The notes beneath the pieces were generated by a model. The model was not told the DNA's origin and did no database searches. It saw only the letters and a list, made by a program, of their open reading frames with translations. Shown in pieces: positions 8,969-17,119 of a stretch of 36,910 bases of DNA. This DNA comes from Gemmatimonadales bacterium (GTDB taxonomy: Bacteria; Gemmatimonadota; Gemmatimonadetes; Gemmatimonadales; GWC2-71-9): positions 1-36,910 of the forward strand of contig JAICUF010000015.1 in NCBI GenBank assembly GCA_025935995.1, given 5' to 3'. The position numbers were made by a program, and so were the translations under genes. Every line of letters starts with the position of its first letter. The first letter of the stretch is position 1.

Positions 8969-9337
8969 TCAGGCTTTCCGGCTGCTCCGGCGAAACAGCA
9001 GCACGGCCGCGATGAGCGAGACGACAGTCGCTCCCACGCTGACCGCGTCGGCGAGCTGACCCGGCGGAACGAGGGTGTGGGCCACGCCGCCCACGGCGAC
9101 GGCGATGCCGAAGGCGGCGGCGGGAGCGCGGAGCGCGCGATCGCGCATCCCCGCGCCGAGTGCCGCCATGAGAGCGACGCACAGTCCGAGCACGATGGCC
9201 GCCCAGGCGAGGCCCTGGGGGCTGCCGGCCGCGGGATGGCCGGCAGCGAGGAACACGAGCGGAACCAGGACGACGCCGGCAAGGCCGGCGAGCGGTGCGA
9301 TGATCATGCGGCGGTCCCTCGACGATGCGGTCTTCAT
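8969..9337 (-). CDS. Small four-TM membrane protein of unknown function
   Basis: This is a 122-residue protein with four hydrophobic segments (about residues 11-32, 43-63, 71-90 and 98-115) and a basic C-terminus (FRRSSRKA). The start ATG at 9335-9337 has GAGGAG 7 nt upstream. I recognise no family. It begins 11 nt after the stop of the Cys-tailed lipoprotein gene on the same strand, so the two are almost certainly co-transcribed. If the neighbour's tail is a released peptide, a small membrane protein here would fit an immunity or export partner. This is conjecture. A 139-nt gap separates it from the propeller operon downstream. Confidence 0.6.
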   Translation of the reverse strand: MKTASSRDRRMIIAPLAGLAGVVLVPLVFLAAGHPAAGSPQGLAWAAIVLGLCVALMAALGAGMRDRALRAPAAAFGIAVAVGGVAHTLVPPGQLADAVSVGATVVSLIAAVLLFRRSSRKA

Positions 9338-9348
9338 GAGTGGACTCC

Positions 9349-10125
9349 TCAGAGCAGCCTGCATTGGTCGACCATGTCGGCATAGGCGCCGCTGTACGCC
9401 ACGATCGCCGTGACGCAGCCGGCCGCGAGCACCGGCTCGAGCGGCTCCGGAATGCTGGCCGCCGCGCAGGCGAGTCCCACGCTCGCCGCCGCAGCCACGC
9501 ACGTGATGGTGGCGCTCAGGCAGCTCATCTGGGCCTGCATGAAGGAGGCACCGCCCGCCGACTGCGCCTGGGTGACCGCGCCCGCGAACGAGAGGTCGCC
9601 GCGGACCTCGATCTCGCTGACCAGGCGGCCGGCCTGACGCCGGTCGATCGTGACGACGCCAGACTGCCCGCCGTCGAGCAGGGCGAACGTGACGGTGAAC
9701 TCCGCCCCGCCCCACAGCACGCTGACGACCTCGGGGGCGCCCTTCGACGACCAGCGCACGACCCGGGCCGTCATGGGACCGGCGGACGTGTTCACCGTGA
9801 GCTTCGCGCCGACATGGGGATCGAGGTAGTCCGACAGCTGCGCCGCGGGCATCCGGGTCAGCAATGCCGTCAGGTCCGACCGGGCCGCGGTCACGGTGGC
9901 GGTCTCGGGCGACGACCTCGCGGGCCGGGGCACGACCTGCGCGTCCGTGGCGATCACGTTTCCGGCGACGTCGAACCGGCGGGAGACGACGGTGATCGGA
10001 CCGGCGGGAGACGCCGCGGAGGTGGTGAGGTTTGCCGCCGGTGCGGTGGGTCCGGTCCCCGCCCCTTCGCATGCCATGAACATGGCGGCGAGTGCCGCAA
10101 GCGTCCAGCGTCGCATCTGTCGCAT
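9349..10125 (-). CDS. Lipoprotein with Cys-rich hydrophobic C-terminal module (halocin C8-like?)
   Basis: This is a 258-residue protein starting MRQMRRWTLAALAAMFMAC, a lipoprotein signal with Cys19, preceded by GGGAGG. The central part (about 40-190) has no recognised domain. The last 59 residues (200-258) differ sharply. They are hydrophobic and rich in Ala and Val, with cysteines at 202, 209, 220, 237 and 255. This recalls the C-terminal bacteriocin module of halocin C8-like precursors, where a longer N-terminal part gives immunity or carriage. Halocin C8 itself has more cysteines, so the match is only one of layout. Alternatively it is a disulphide-stapled anchor. The four-TM gene follows after 11 nt. 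Confidence 0.6.
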   Translation of the reverse strand: MRQMRRWTLAALAAMFMACEGAGTGPTAPAANLTTSAASPAGPITVVSRRFDVAGNVIATDAQVVPRPARSSPETATVTAARSDLTALLTRMPAAQLSDYLDPHVGAKLTVNTSAGPMTARVVRWSSKGAPEVVSVLWGGAEFTVTFALLDGGQSGVVTIDRRQAGRLVSEIEVRGDLSFAGAVTQAQSAGGASFMQAQMSCLSATITCVAAAASVGLACAAASIPEPLEPVLAAGCVTAIVAYSGAYADMVDQCRLL

Positions 10126-10227
10126 GTGCCGTCCCTCCCCCGGGAAGTGGTATGCAGCGTGAGTGACGGCAACGATATCAATGGCCCATCAACCGAGTCG
10201 CAAATCACTTCCCCGCCTCCGCTCCGG

Positions 10228-11454
10228 TCAGTAGATGTGCAGCTTCTCGAGCATCGCGAAGGTATCCCCGACGCACTCGAACAGATCCTTGTTGTGCTTG
10301 ATCATCTTGGTGCGCATGTACACCCGGAGCCACTGCTGATAGGCGAAGCGCTCGTACCGCTCCAGCACGTCCCCCACCGGCAGGTCGCGCTGCGCCAGGA
10401 GGCCCGAAAGGAACATGGCGCACTCGAAGCCGAGTGAGATCGACTGGAAATAGGGCGACCCCATGGCGGAATCGCCCACGAGGAAGACCGGCGTCCGGGC
10501 CAGAGGTTCGTCCCCCGCCGTCCGCCGCCGGAGCTCGAGGCTGGTCGCATGCCGGGCCCGGTACAGATCGAGCGGGATCCGGACGATCTCCAGGTCACCG
10601 ATGATCTCTCCGCCGGTCTCCGCCTTGACGCTGGCGATGAAGCGGTCCATCGACTGGGCCACCTGCGGGAAGTTCTCGCGCAGCCACGCGCCGTCGAAGC
10701 GCGGCGGCATCCGCTCGTAGTCGGCGGCGCTGATGTTGACGATGCCCGTCACGTGCGTGATGCGGCCGTCGTAGCAGGTGCGGTTGACCGCGGGAATGAA
10801 CTTGTAGTACGCGTTCTCGATATTCTTGGAATACTTGCAGTATTCGTTGCAGTCGTAGGCCTGGCCGTACAGAAAGGTGACGACGAGCGCGTATTCGAGT
10901 CGAAGCGTGAACGTGTTCGCGTCGGCGTCGCCGGGCGCCAGCCGGTCCCGCAGGAGCGACCTCGTGCCGGTGCAGTCAATCAGCACGTCGCCCGGCTGAA
11001 GCATGCTTGCCGCCTGCTCCGCGGTGACGATCGCCATCGTGCGCTCCACCCGGCGACCCCGGCGCCCGTCGATCAGATCGCTGAGGGAGCGCTCGATGTC
11101 GTTGAGCGGGCAGAACCCGCGGGTCCATCCCCGCAGCAGCCCCATCAGATCCGGCGGAATCGACCCGCGAAACGCGAGCCCTTCCGCGAGCTCCGACGGC
11201 TCGAAGATGGCCTCGACGCTCTCCCCATCGATGTAGTCGGTACAGTAGCTCGCGACCGTGTCGGCGACGAGGTAGGGCGCGAGCTGCACCATCCGGGTCC
11301 GGGTGTAGTCGCGTCGCTTCTCGTAGAGATGGACCGCGAACCGGTGGTTCGACTGGAGCAGCGCCGCGGTGACGAGACCGACAGGCCCCGCGCCGAGGAC
11401 GTGCACGCGCGTCGGGGAGGGCTCGACGCCCGGGGATTCGGCTTGAGAGAACAT
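10228..11454 (-). CDS. FAD-dependent monooxygenase/oxidoreductase, MICAL-like
   Basis: This is a 408-residue cytosolic flavoprotein. The Rossmann dinucleotide motif GAGPVG is at 21-26, followed by an acidic/basic strand end (HLYEKRRDY). A DCTGTRS segment is at 160-166, and the second FAD motif VFLVGDSAMGSPYFQS is around 323-338. The arrangement matches group A flavin hydroxylases, and the N-terminal third recalls the MICAL/aromatic hydroxylase type. The substrate is unknown. A segment DCNEYCKYSKNIENAYYKF (about 201-219) with nearby C227 is unusually Cys- and Tyr-rich for the family. The ATG at 11454 has GAGGG upstream. No cluster partner is seen: the lipoprotein genes lie downstream and a DUF2911 gene is divergent. 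Confidence 0.75.
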   Translation of the reverse strand: MFSQAESPGVEPSPTRVHVLGAGPVGLVTAALLQSNHRFAVHLYEKRRDYTRTRMVQLAPYLVADTVASYCTDYIDGESVEAIFEPSELAEGLAFRGSIPPDLMGLLRGWTRGFCPLNDIERSLSDLIDGRRGRRVERTMAIVTAEQAASMLQPGDVLIDCTGTRSLLRDRLAPGDADANTFTLRLEYALVVTFLYGQAYDCNEYCKYSKNIENAYYKFIPAVNRTCYDGRITHVTGIVNISAADYERMPPRFDGAWLRENFPQVAQSMDRFIASVKAETGGEIIGDLEIVRIPLDLYRARHATSLELRRRTAGDEPLARTPVFLVGDSAMGSPYFQSISLGFECAMFLSGLLAQRDLPVGDVLERYERFAYQQWLRVYMRTKMIKHNKDLFECVGDTFAMLEKLHIY

Positions 11455-11605
11455 GCGGACCCTCGGCTGGCGCGGCTCGGTGGATGCGGGAGGTCGGAAT
11501 GGAGGCGTCCAGTCCGGCTGGAGAAGGATAGCGGAGCTCGAATCCGTCGGTGGGCGCCACCTCCGCCTGGAACTTTCGACACCCCCGCTTCGTCGGTCCT
11601 ATCCG

Positions 11606-12823
11606 ATGATCCGGACGCTCCTCCCCCCACTCCCTCTCGTCTTCGGCGTTCTCGCCGCGGGCTGCGCCGGTGCGCCGCCGCTCGAGCGCTACGGGTTCCT
11701 CGCCCGGCTCGGCCGCGACACGATTTCGGTCGAGAGCGTCGCGCGGTACGCCGACCACCTCGTGAGCGACGAAGTCGACCGCTTCCCCGAGGTGCGGCGC
11801 CGCCACACCGAGCTCCGCCTCGCGGCCGACGGCAGCCTCCGGCACATGGACATGCACGTGCTCACGCCGACCGCAGCAGCCCAGTCCCGCGACCGCCGCA
11901 TCGTGGCCGACATCACGCGCGACAGCGTCCGCGTGTCGCTCACCGACGGCAGCGGGACGCACGTGATGCGGCAGGCCACCGACGGGATGCTCACCATCCC
12001 GCACGTGCCGCAGATGTACGGCCTGATCGAGCTCTACCTCGCCGCCGCCCTCCAGCGCGGCGCCGCCCATCACGTCGCGCCGAGGACCGACATCCGGCTC
12101 CGGCAATTCTATCCCGACCGCGAATTCTCCCATTATCCCGCGCGGCTGCACCGCGGATCGGTCCGCCCCATGGGACACGACACGGTCGAGCTCCGGCACG
12201 ACTGGCTGGCCGGCATCGGCATCGCCATCGTGGACACGAACCGCCGGATGCTGTCCTACTCGGGCGACCGGACGACGTACAAGGTGCAGGTGACCCGCCT
12301 GTCGGATCCGCCCGACGTTCAGACGATCGGCGATCGCTTCGCCGCGACGGAGCAGGCCCGCGGCGGGGCCGTGGCGCTGAGCGTGCGCGACACCCTCCGC
12401 GCGAAGATCGGCCGCGCCACGTTCACCGTGGACTACGGCCGTCCGCTTGCCCGCGGACGCACGCTCCTCGGCAACGTCATTCCGTACGACTACACCTGGC
12501 GCACCGGCGCCAACGCCGCCACCCAGTTCACCACCTCCGCCGACATCAGGCTCGGCAGCATCGCGCTCGCGCCCGGCACCTATACGCTCTGGACCGCGCC
12601 GCACACCGATCGGGTCATGCTCGTCGTCAACCGGCAGACCGGGCAGTGGGGCACGGAGCACGACGCCAGATACGACATCGGCACGACGCCGCTCGCCGCG
12701 ACATCGCCCGCCTCGCCGGTGGAGAAGTTCACGATCGGCATCACTCCGCGCGACGAGCGATCGGGGGAGCTGGCGCTCGAGTGGGGAAGCTTCCGCTGGA
12801 CCGCACCGATCATCCTCAGGTGA
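11606..12823 (+). CDS. DUF2911 domain lipoprotein
   Basis: This is a 405-residue exported protein. The start ATG at 11606 gives MIRTLLPPLPLVFGVLAAGC, a lipoprotein signal with Cys20; the in-frame codons upstream to 11453 give no signal. Residues about 25-240 form a beta-rich part without a named family that I can identify. The C-terminal region (about 255-405) matches DUF2911: AKIGRATFTVDYGRPLARGR, then APGTYTLWTAP and the closing LALEWGSFRWTAPIILR. DUF2911 proteins are secreted and uncharacterised. The gene is divergent from the flavoprotein gene (151 nt between starts). Its stop lies inside a short 13-bp tandem repeat. Confidence 0.75.
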   Translation: MIRTLLPPLPLVFGVLAAGCAGAPPLERYGFLARLGRDTISVESVARYADHLVSDEVDRFPEVRRRHTELRLAADGSLRHMDMHVLTPTAAAQSRDRRIVADITRDSVRVSLTDGSGTHVMRQATDGMLTIPHVPQMYGLIELYLAAALQRGAAHHVAPRTDIRLRQFYPDREFSHYPARLHRGSVRPMGHDTVELRHDWLAGIGIAIVDTNRRMLSYSGDRTTYKVQVTRLSDPPDVQTIGDRFAATEQARGGAVALSVRDTLRAKIGRATFTVDYGRPLARGRTLLGNVIPYDYTWRTGANAATQFTTSADIRLGSIALAPGTYTLWTAPHTDRVMLVVNRQTGQWGTEHDARYDIGTTPLAATSPASPVEKFTIGITPRDERSGELALEWGSFRWTAPIILR

Positions 12824-12856
12824 GCCGGCAAGGTGAGCCGGCAAGGCTAGCCGGCA
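12819..12856. repeat. Three tandem 13-bp repeats over the DUF2911 stop
   Basis: GGTGAGCCGGCAA occurs twice in perfect tandem and a third, diverged copy follows (GGCTAGCCGGCAC). The first copy contains the TGA of the DUF2911 gene. Each unit holds the palindrome GCCGGC. It may be replication slippage; no function is evident. Confidence 0.7.
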
Positions 12857-12876
12857 CATCCCGGGGGGTAATCCCA

Positions 12877-13083
12877 ATGGCGCGATCGGGATCCGGGACG
12901 CAGATTCAGTTCCTTCACCACGATCGAACCCGCCTCACCCTCCCCCGACCGGAGGCCCCCTGCGGCGAGCCGCTCACCGATGAACCGCGCGCCGACGCCA
13001 GCCTCGGCCTCCTCCGCGGCGACGGGCAGTGGTATCGCGGACGGTCCTGCTGGCTGCCCCGGCCGGACACAGCGGAAGACTGA
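12877..13083 (+). CDS. Possible small protein, unknown function
   Basis: This frame from the ATG at 12877 encodes 68 residues and ends with TGA at 13081-13083, three bases before the DUF1330 ATG. A G-run (12862-12867) lies about 9 nt upstream. The protein is charged, has no signal peptide and ends in a Trp/Arg-rich stretch (GQWYRGRSCWLPR). No family is recognised. The tight spacing with the next gene supports translation, but composition alone could give a frame of this length in such GC-rich DNA. It could also be the decayed tail of a larger gene. Confidence 0.35.
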   Translation: MARSGSGTQIQFLHHDRTRLTLPRPEAPCGEPLTDEPRADASLGLLRGDGQWYRGRSCWLPRPDTAED

Positions 13084-13086
13084 GCC

Positions 13087-13392
13087 ATGCCCGCCTACGT
13101 GATCGTCGAGATCGACGTGCAGGATCCCGTGCCCTACGATGCGTACAAGACCATGGCGCCGCCGTCGATCGCGGCATACGGCGGCCGCTACCTGGTGCGC
13201 GGCGGGGCGGTCGAAACGCTGGAGGGCAACTGGCGCCCGCCCCGGTTCGTGATCCTGGAATTCCCCGACGCCCCCAGCGCGCGCGCCTGGTGGGCATCGC
13301 CGGAATACGCGGCGGCGAAGGCATTGCGGCAGAGCTGCGCCCGCACCGAGATGATCCTGGTCGACGGACTGCCGGCGGCCGGCACCCCATAG
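13087..13392 (+). CDS. DUF1330 family protein
   Basis: This is a 101-residue cytosolic protein. MPAYVIVEIDVQDPVPYDAYK, then RYLVRGG, PRFVILEFP and WWASPEYAAAKALR are the conserved blocks of DUF1330, a dimeric ferredoxin-like alpha/beta fold. Its function is not established. The ATG at 13087 has GGAAG about 10 nt upstream, inside the previous small frame. It opens a run of five small genes on the plus strand with gaps of a few bases or overlaps, so these are probably one operon. Confidence 0.9.
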   Translation: MPAYVIVEIDVQDPVPYDAYKTMAPPSIAAYGGRYLVRGGAVETLEGNWRPPRFVILEFPDAPSARAWWASPEYAAAKALRQSCARTEMILVDGLPAAGTP

Positions 13393-13396
13393 CACC

Positions 13397-13693
13397 GTGT
13401 TCACCACCGCCTGGGAATACGATGTGCCGCCGGAGCACCGCGATGTATTCGTAGCCGTCTACGGCGCGAACGGCCGCTGGGCGGCTTTCTTCCGGGGGGC
13501 GGCCGGCTGGCGCGAGACCATCCTGTTCGAGGACGTCGATCGCGCCGGCCGGTTCGTGACCCTGGACCGGTGGGAATCGCGCGAAGCGTGCGAGGTATTC
13601 CTGGCATCGGAACGTGCGGCCTACGACGCCCTCGACGCCGAAACGGCGGGCCTCGCGCGCGCCGAGCATCACCTGGGAACGTTCGAGACCTGA
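13397..13693 (+). CDS. ABM-like dimeric alpha/beta barrel protein
   Basis: This is a 98-residue protein with a GTG start at 13397, four bases after the DUF1330 stop. The pattern WEYDVPPEHRDVFVAVYG, then FFRGAAGWRETILFED and FVTLDRWESREACEVFL, fits the antibiotic-biosynthesis-monooxygenase-like fold. These are small cytosolic dimers that include haem- or quinone-active enzymes and many uncharacterised members. No active-site residue can be assigned. In an operon with DUF1330 and VOC proteins it is probably a general metabolic or detoxification enzyme. Confidence 0.7.
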   Translation: MFTTAWEYDVPPEHRDVFVAVYGANGRWAAFFRGAAGWRETILFEDVDRAGRFVTLDRWESREACEVFLASERAAYDALDAETAGLARAEHHLGTFET

Positions 13694-13710
13694 GACCGAT
13701 CGGAGGGAAG

Positions 13711-14115
13711 ATGCGGCTGGACGTGTACGTGAACTATCGCGGGACCTGCGAGGAGGCATTTCGCTTCTATCAGGAGCACCTGGGCGGCACCATCACCTCC
13801 ATGATCCGCCACGCCACGGCCCCCAACCCGAACATCCCGCCGGACTGGCGCGAGAAGATCCTCCACGCCCGCCTCGAGATCGGCGGCACCACCCTCATGG
13901 GCGCCGACATCCCCAATGCCGAGCCGATGCGGAGTTCCTACCTCACTCTCACCTTCGATGACGAGCAGGAAGCCGAGCGAACGTATGCGCTGCTCGCGGA
14001 CGGCGGCGAGATCTTCATGAAGCTCGGGACGACGCCGTTCGCCAACCGGTTCGCGATGCTGCGCGACCGGTTCGGCACGTCCTGGATGCTGCTGCAGGGG
14101 GCTGCCGTGCCGTGA
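13711..14115 (+). CDS. VOC family (glyoxalase/PhnB-like) protein
   Basis: This is a 134-residue protein with ATG at 13711 and GGAGGGAAG immediately upstream. YRGTCEEAFRFYQEHLGGTI is the typical first betaalphabetabetabeta module of PhnB-like VOC proteins, and FANRFAMLRDRFGTSWMLL is the second. Members of this subgroup (sometimes listed as 3-demethylubiquinone methyltransferase-like) are cytosolic dimers, and most have no known substrate. The usual metal ligands are not clearly all present. Its TGA overlaps the GTG of the next gene. Confidence 0.85.
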   Translation: MRLDVYVNYRGTCEEAFRFYQEHLGGTITSMIRHATAPNPNIPPDWREKILHARLEIGGTTLMGADIPNAEPMRSSYLTLTFDDEQEAERTYALLADGGEIFMKLGTTPFANRFAMLRDRFGTSWMLLQGAAVP

Positions 14116-14534
14116 CGGCCCGGTGGAGCTGCCCCGGCTGCCACCGGATCTTCCGGCGAGCACGCCAACGTCATGCCTGCGGCGTCGGTGATCGAGCCAG
14201 TCTCCTGCGCGATCGCCCCGCCACGCTGGTGCGGCTCTACGAGTCGCTCGAAGCGCGGATGCGCGGCCTCGGCGACGTCGAAGTCGTCACGCGCGACCGC
14301 TACGCACTCTTCCGGACGACGCGCATCTTCGCGGATCTCACCGTCATGCGCGACGCGCTGCGCGTCGTGATCCATCTCGACCGGAAGGTGGAGGCGCCAT
14401 GCTTCGTGAAAGTGGCGGACGGAACGGCGAAGCGGGTCTCCCATGTCGCGCTCGTGCGATCCGCCGCGGAGCTTCGCGCGATCATGCCCTGGCTCCGCGA
14501 GGCCAGGGGATTGGCGGCCGGTGAAGACGGGTAA
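14112..14534 (+). CDS. DUF5655 family protein with N-terminal zinc-ribbon-like motif
   Basis: This is a 140-residue protein with a GTG start overlapping the preceding stop (GTGA). The N-terminus WSCPGCHRIFRRARQRHAC has a C-x2-C...H-x-C pattern that could bind zinc. The remainder (LVRLYESLEARMRGLGDVEV, then ALRVVIHLDRKVEAP and HVALVRSAAEL) matches the DUF5655 domain, an uncharacterised cytosolic alpha/beta fold. Neighbours are other small domains often found together in soil bacteria. Its end overlaps the start of the MmcQ/YjbR gene by 14 nt. Confidence 0.75.
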   Translation: MTARWSCPGCHRIFRRARQRHACGVGDRASLLRDRPATLVRLYESLEARMRGLGDVEVVTRDRYALFRTTRIFADLTVMRDALRVVIHLDRKVEAPCFVKVADGTAKRVSHVALVRSAAELRAIMPWLREARGLAAGEDG

Positions 14535-14928
14535 GCGGCGGCGCGACCCCTTCGACGCGGCGGAGCAGGCGCTCCGCACGCAGGGCCTCGGTTACCCCGA
14601 GACCACCGAGGTGTTCCCCTGGGGCCATCGCACGCTCAAGGTGCGGGGCAAGGCATTCGTGTTCATGAGCCGCGAGGACGGATTCAGTCTCTCGGTCAAG
14701 CTCCCCTCCTCATGCCACGTGGCGCTCGACCTCCCGTTCGCCGAGCCCACCGGTTACGGCCTTTCCCGCGCCGGGTGGGTGACGGCGCGATTCGCGCCAG
14801 GCGACCGCGTGCCGCTCGACGTGCTCGCGCTCTGGCTCGAGGAAAGCTATCGCGCCGTCGCGCCGAAGCGGATCGCGGCGCGGCTGGACGAGCCCGCGCC
14901 TCCGAAGCGACGTCGCAAGTCGGGCTGA
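14521..14928 (+). CDS. MmcQ/YjbR family DNA-binding-fold protein
   Basis: This is a 135-residue protein with a GTG start at 14521, inside the end of the DUF5655 gene. ALRTQGLGYPETTEVFPWGHRTLKV and FVFMSREDGFSLSVKLP match the YjbR/CyaY-like fold of the MmcQ/YjbR family, sometimes called DNA-binding although the activity is unproved. The C-terminus is very basic (PPKRRRKSG). It is the last gene of the small-protein operon and is convergent with the secreted protein gene 9 nt further on. Confidence 0.85.
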   Translation: MKTGKRRRDPFDAAEQALRTQGLGYPETTEVFPWGHRTLKVRGKAFVFMSREDGFSLSVKLPSSCHVALDLPFAEPTGYGLSRAGWVTARFAPGDRVPLDVLALWLEESYRAVAPKRIAARLDEPAPPKRRRKSG

Positions 14929-14941
14929 CCGGCCCGGTCAG
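14925..14941. terminator. Hairpin spanning two convergent stop codons
   Basis: CTGACCG-GCC-CGGTCAG is a perfect 7-bp-arm inverted repeat. Each arm holds one gene's TGA (14926-14928 on plus, 14938-14940 on minus). No T-run follows on either strand, so termination is plausible but unproved. Confidence 0.4.
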
Positions 14942-15543
14942 TCCTTCGCCATCGCCGGCGGGTGCTCCGTGAAGGTGTAGCCGGTCGCGGGACACGAGAC
15001 CGCCGGATTGGTCGGGCTGAACACCCCGCTCGGGTTGTCCTTCCAGAGCCACACGTGCAGGTCCCAGTGATGCAGCGAGGCCGGAAGCAGTGGCTCGTGG
15101 CCCTCCATCGGCCCGGTGAGCGTCTGCCCGAAGATGGACGGGGCCGTCTTCGACACGGCGGTGGGCACGAACCATTCGGCCGCGACCAGCTTGAGCTTGT
15201 CACCCACCGGCTCGTAGATGAGGACCTGCGGCTTCTTCGGGTCCAGCACGGGCCCGATGTTCCCCATGTTGATGAAGTGGACGCCCATCCCGCCCGCCTT
15301 GTAGTCCATGCCGCCGTGGCCGCTCATCCCAGCCGTGTACGTGAGGCAGCCGAGGCTCGAGAGGTAGCCGTCGCGCACCGCCATCACGGGGTCCTGATAC
15401 TTGTCCAGCGACGTGCGGACGGCGGCCAGCTCGGGCGAGAGCTTGGGGCCGCCGGTCGCCTGCCCGATGGCGGGGACTGGCGTCGCGGCGGCGCCGAGCG
15501 CCAGCACGACGAGCATGGCGGTAATGCGGTGGATGCACGGCAT
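14938..15543 (-). CDS. Secreted protein of unknown function, Met/His-rich
   Basis: This is a 201-residue protein with a signal peptide (cleavage near PAIGQA, about residue 28). The mature part contains GMSGHGGMDYKAGGMGVHF and later LVAAEWFVPTA, MEGHEPLLP and HHWDLHVWLWKDNPSG, ending with an NPAVSCPATGY stretch. I know this pattern from secreted proteins without an assigned function. The density of His and Met in two blocks suggests metal binding, which is inference. It stands alone on the minus strand between two plus-strand units. Confidence 0.65.
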   Translation of the reverse strand: MPCIHRITAMLVVLALGAAATPVPAIGQATGGPKLSPELAAVRTSLDKYQDPVMAVRDGYLSSLGCLTYTAGMSGHGGMDYKAGGMGVHFINMGNIGPVLDPKKPQVLIYEPVGDKLKLVAAEWFVPTAVSKTAPSIFGQTLTGPMEGHEPLLPASLHHWDLHVWLWKDNPSGVFSPTNPAVSCPATGYTFTEHPPAMAKD

Positions 15544-15811
15544 GGCCCACCTCCGGGGATGGTAACGCGGTTCGCTGCATCGGCTGGATCGGGGATCGAG
15601 GCGAGCTTACGGGACGGATGGAGACCCGTCAAGAGTGGTGGCCGTCCGATTGACCGCCGGGGCGCTCCGCGATATCGTGTCCGGGGCGCGCAGGGCGCCT
15701 CCCGTCCGCGGGAAGGACCGAGTCCACCTGTGATGTCGTGCAGGACGAAGCGTTCGCGCCACGAACCTCCTTCGCCCGGGCCAGCGGACCTCGGGCACCC
15801 GAGGAGGTCCC

Positions 15812-17116
15812 ATGCCCGTCCGCCGCCTGCCCGTCCGCCCCGATCTCACCCAGCTCAGGCACCAGGCCAGGGATCTGCTCCGCGCCTTCCGGCGAAGCGA
15901 GCCCGAGGCGCTCGCGCTCTTCGCGGAGTGGCAGCCCGCCGTCACGCCGGACACCGCGAAGCTCGCCGATGCGCAGCACGCCCTCGCGCGCTCGTACGGC
16001 GCCGCGAGCTGGAACCGCATGCGCGAGTCGTGCGAGCTGATCGACGCCATCTGGGAGGACGACGCCGAGACCCTCCGCCGCCTGGTCTCCGCCAACCCCG
16101 CCCTCCTGCACGAGAACGCCGGCATCGGGAACCGCAACTGGGGACCGCCGCTCAGCTACGCCGCCAACATCGGCCGGGACGACATCATCCGCCTCCTCCA
16201 CGCCCTCGGCGCGCGCGATCACGAGTTCGCCATGGATCGCGCCGTGCTCCAGAGCCGCGTGAGCACCGCGGCGCTCCTCCACGAGATGCTGGGCCGCCCT
16301 GCCCCGCCCGACGACGCCTTCGGCGGCGCCGCCTACACGCTGAGCGTGCCCGGCACCGAGTTCCTCTTCCGCCTCGGCGCGCGCGTCCGCTTCGAGGACG
16401 GCCGCCAGTCGGCGCCGGTCGAGACCGCCATCGGCTCCGACAGCCGGAACCCCGCCGCCAAGCGCCGCATCCTCGAGCTCTACGCCGAGCATGGCTACGA
16501 GTATCCCGACACGCCGGTCATGGCGTTCCATCGCGGCCGCTTCGATCTCCTGGAGCGGCACCTTGGGCAGGATCCCGGGCTGCTCGCCCGCCGCTTCGCG
16601 ATCGAGGAGATCTTCCCGCCCGCGGTCGGCTGCAGACCGCTGGCGTACCAGTGCATGGGGACGCCGGTGGACGGCGGCACGCTGCTGCATCTCGCGGTCT
16701 ACTGGGACGAGCTCGACATGGCCGAGTGGCTGCTGGAGCGCGGGGCCGATGTGAACGCGCGCGCGGCGCTCGATGGCGACGGGTTCGGCGGGCACACACC
16801 ACTGTTCAATGCGGTGGTGTCGCAGGCGGGATTCTGGATGAACTACCGGAAGGCATGGACCCAGCGGCCCGAGGACGCCCGGTTCGCCGAGCTGCTGCTC
16901 GATCACCGCGCCGATCCGAACGCGCGCGCCTCGATCCGCATGCGGCTCGGCGAGGGCCACGGCGATCCGCGGCTCCGGGAATTCCGGGACGTGACGCCGC
17001 TTGCCTGGGCCCGTCGCTTCGGCGCCGATACGCTGCCCGGGAGCAAGCACAGCGAGACGCTCTTCGTGAATCGGGCTGCCGTGCGGCTCCTGGCGGCGCG
17101 CGGCGGCCGGGCGTGA
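15812..17116 (+). CDS. Ankyrin repeat protein
   Basis: This is a 434-residue cytosolic protein with ATG at 15812 after GGAGGTCCC. The N-terminal 60 residues (LTQLRHQARDLLRAFRRSEP, then LADAQHALARSYGAASW) are a helical lead-in seen in bacterial ankyrin proteins. Ankyrin-like helices follow: GPPLSYAANIGRDDIIRLLHALGA, TLLHLAVYWDELDMAEWLLERGADVNAR (residues about 288-315) and HTPLFNAVV. Such proteins bind other proteins. No enzymatic domain is visible. The 268 bases before it hold no gene. It ends 77 nt before the blaI-like gene but has its own layout and is probably separate. Confidence 0.85.
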   Translation: MPVRRLPVRPDLTQLRHQARDLLRAFRRSEPEALALFAEWQPAVTPDTAKLADAQHALARSYGAASWNRMRESCELIDAIWEDDAETLRRLVSANPALLHENAGIGNRNWGPPLSYAANIGRDDIIRLLHALGARDHEFAMDRAVLQSRVSTAALLHEMLGRPAPPDDAFGGAAYTLSVPGTEFLFRLGARVRFEDGRQSAPVETAIGSDSRNPAAKRRILELYAEHGYEYPDTPVMAFHRGRFDLLERHLGQDPGLLARRFAIEEIFPPAVGCRPLAYQCMGTPVDGGTLLHLAVYWDELDMAEWLLERGADVNARAALDGDGFGGHTPLFNAVVSQAGFWMNYRKAWTQRPEDARFAELLLDHRADPNARASIRMRLGEGHGDPRLREFRDVTPLAWARRFGADTLPGSKHSETLFVNRAAVRLLAARGGRA

Positions 17117-17119
17117 CCC

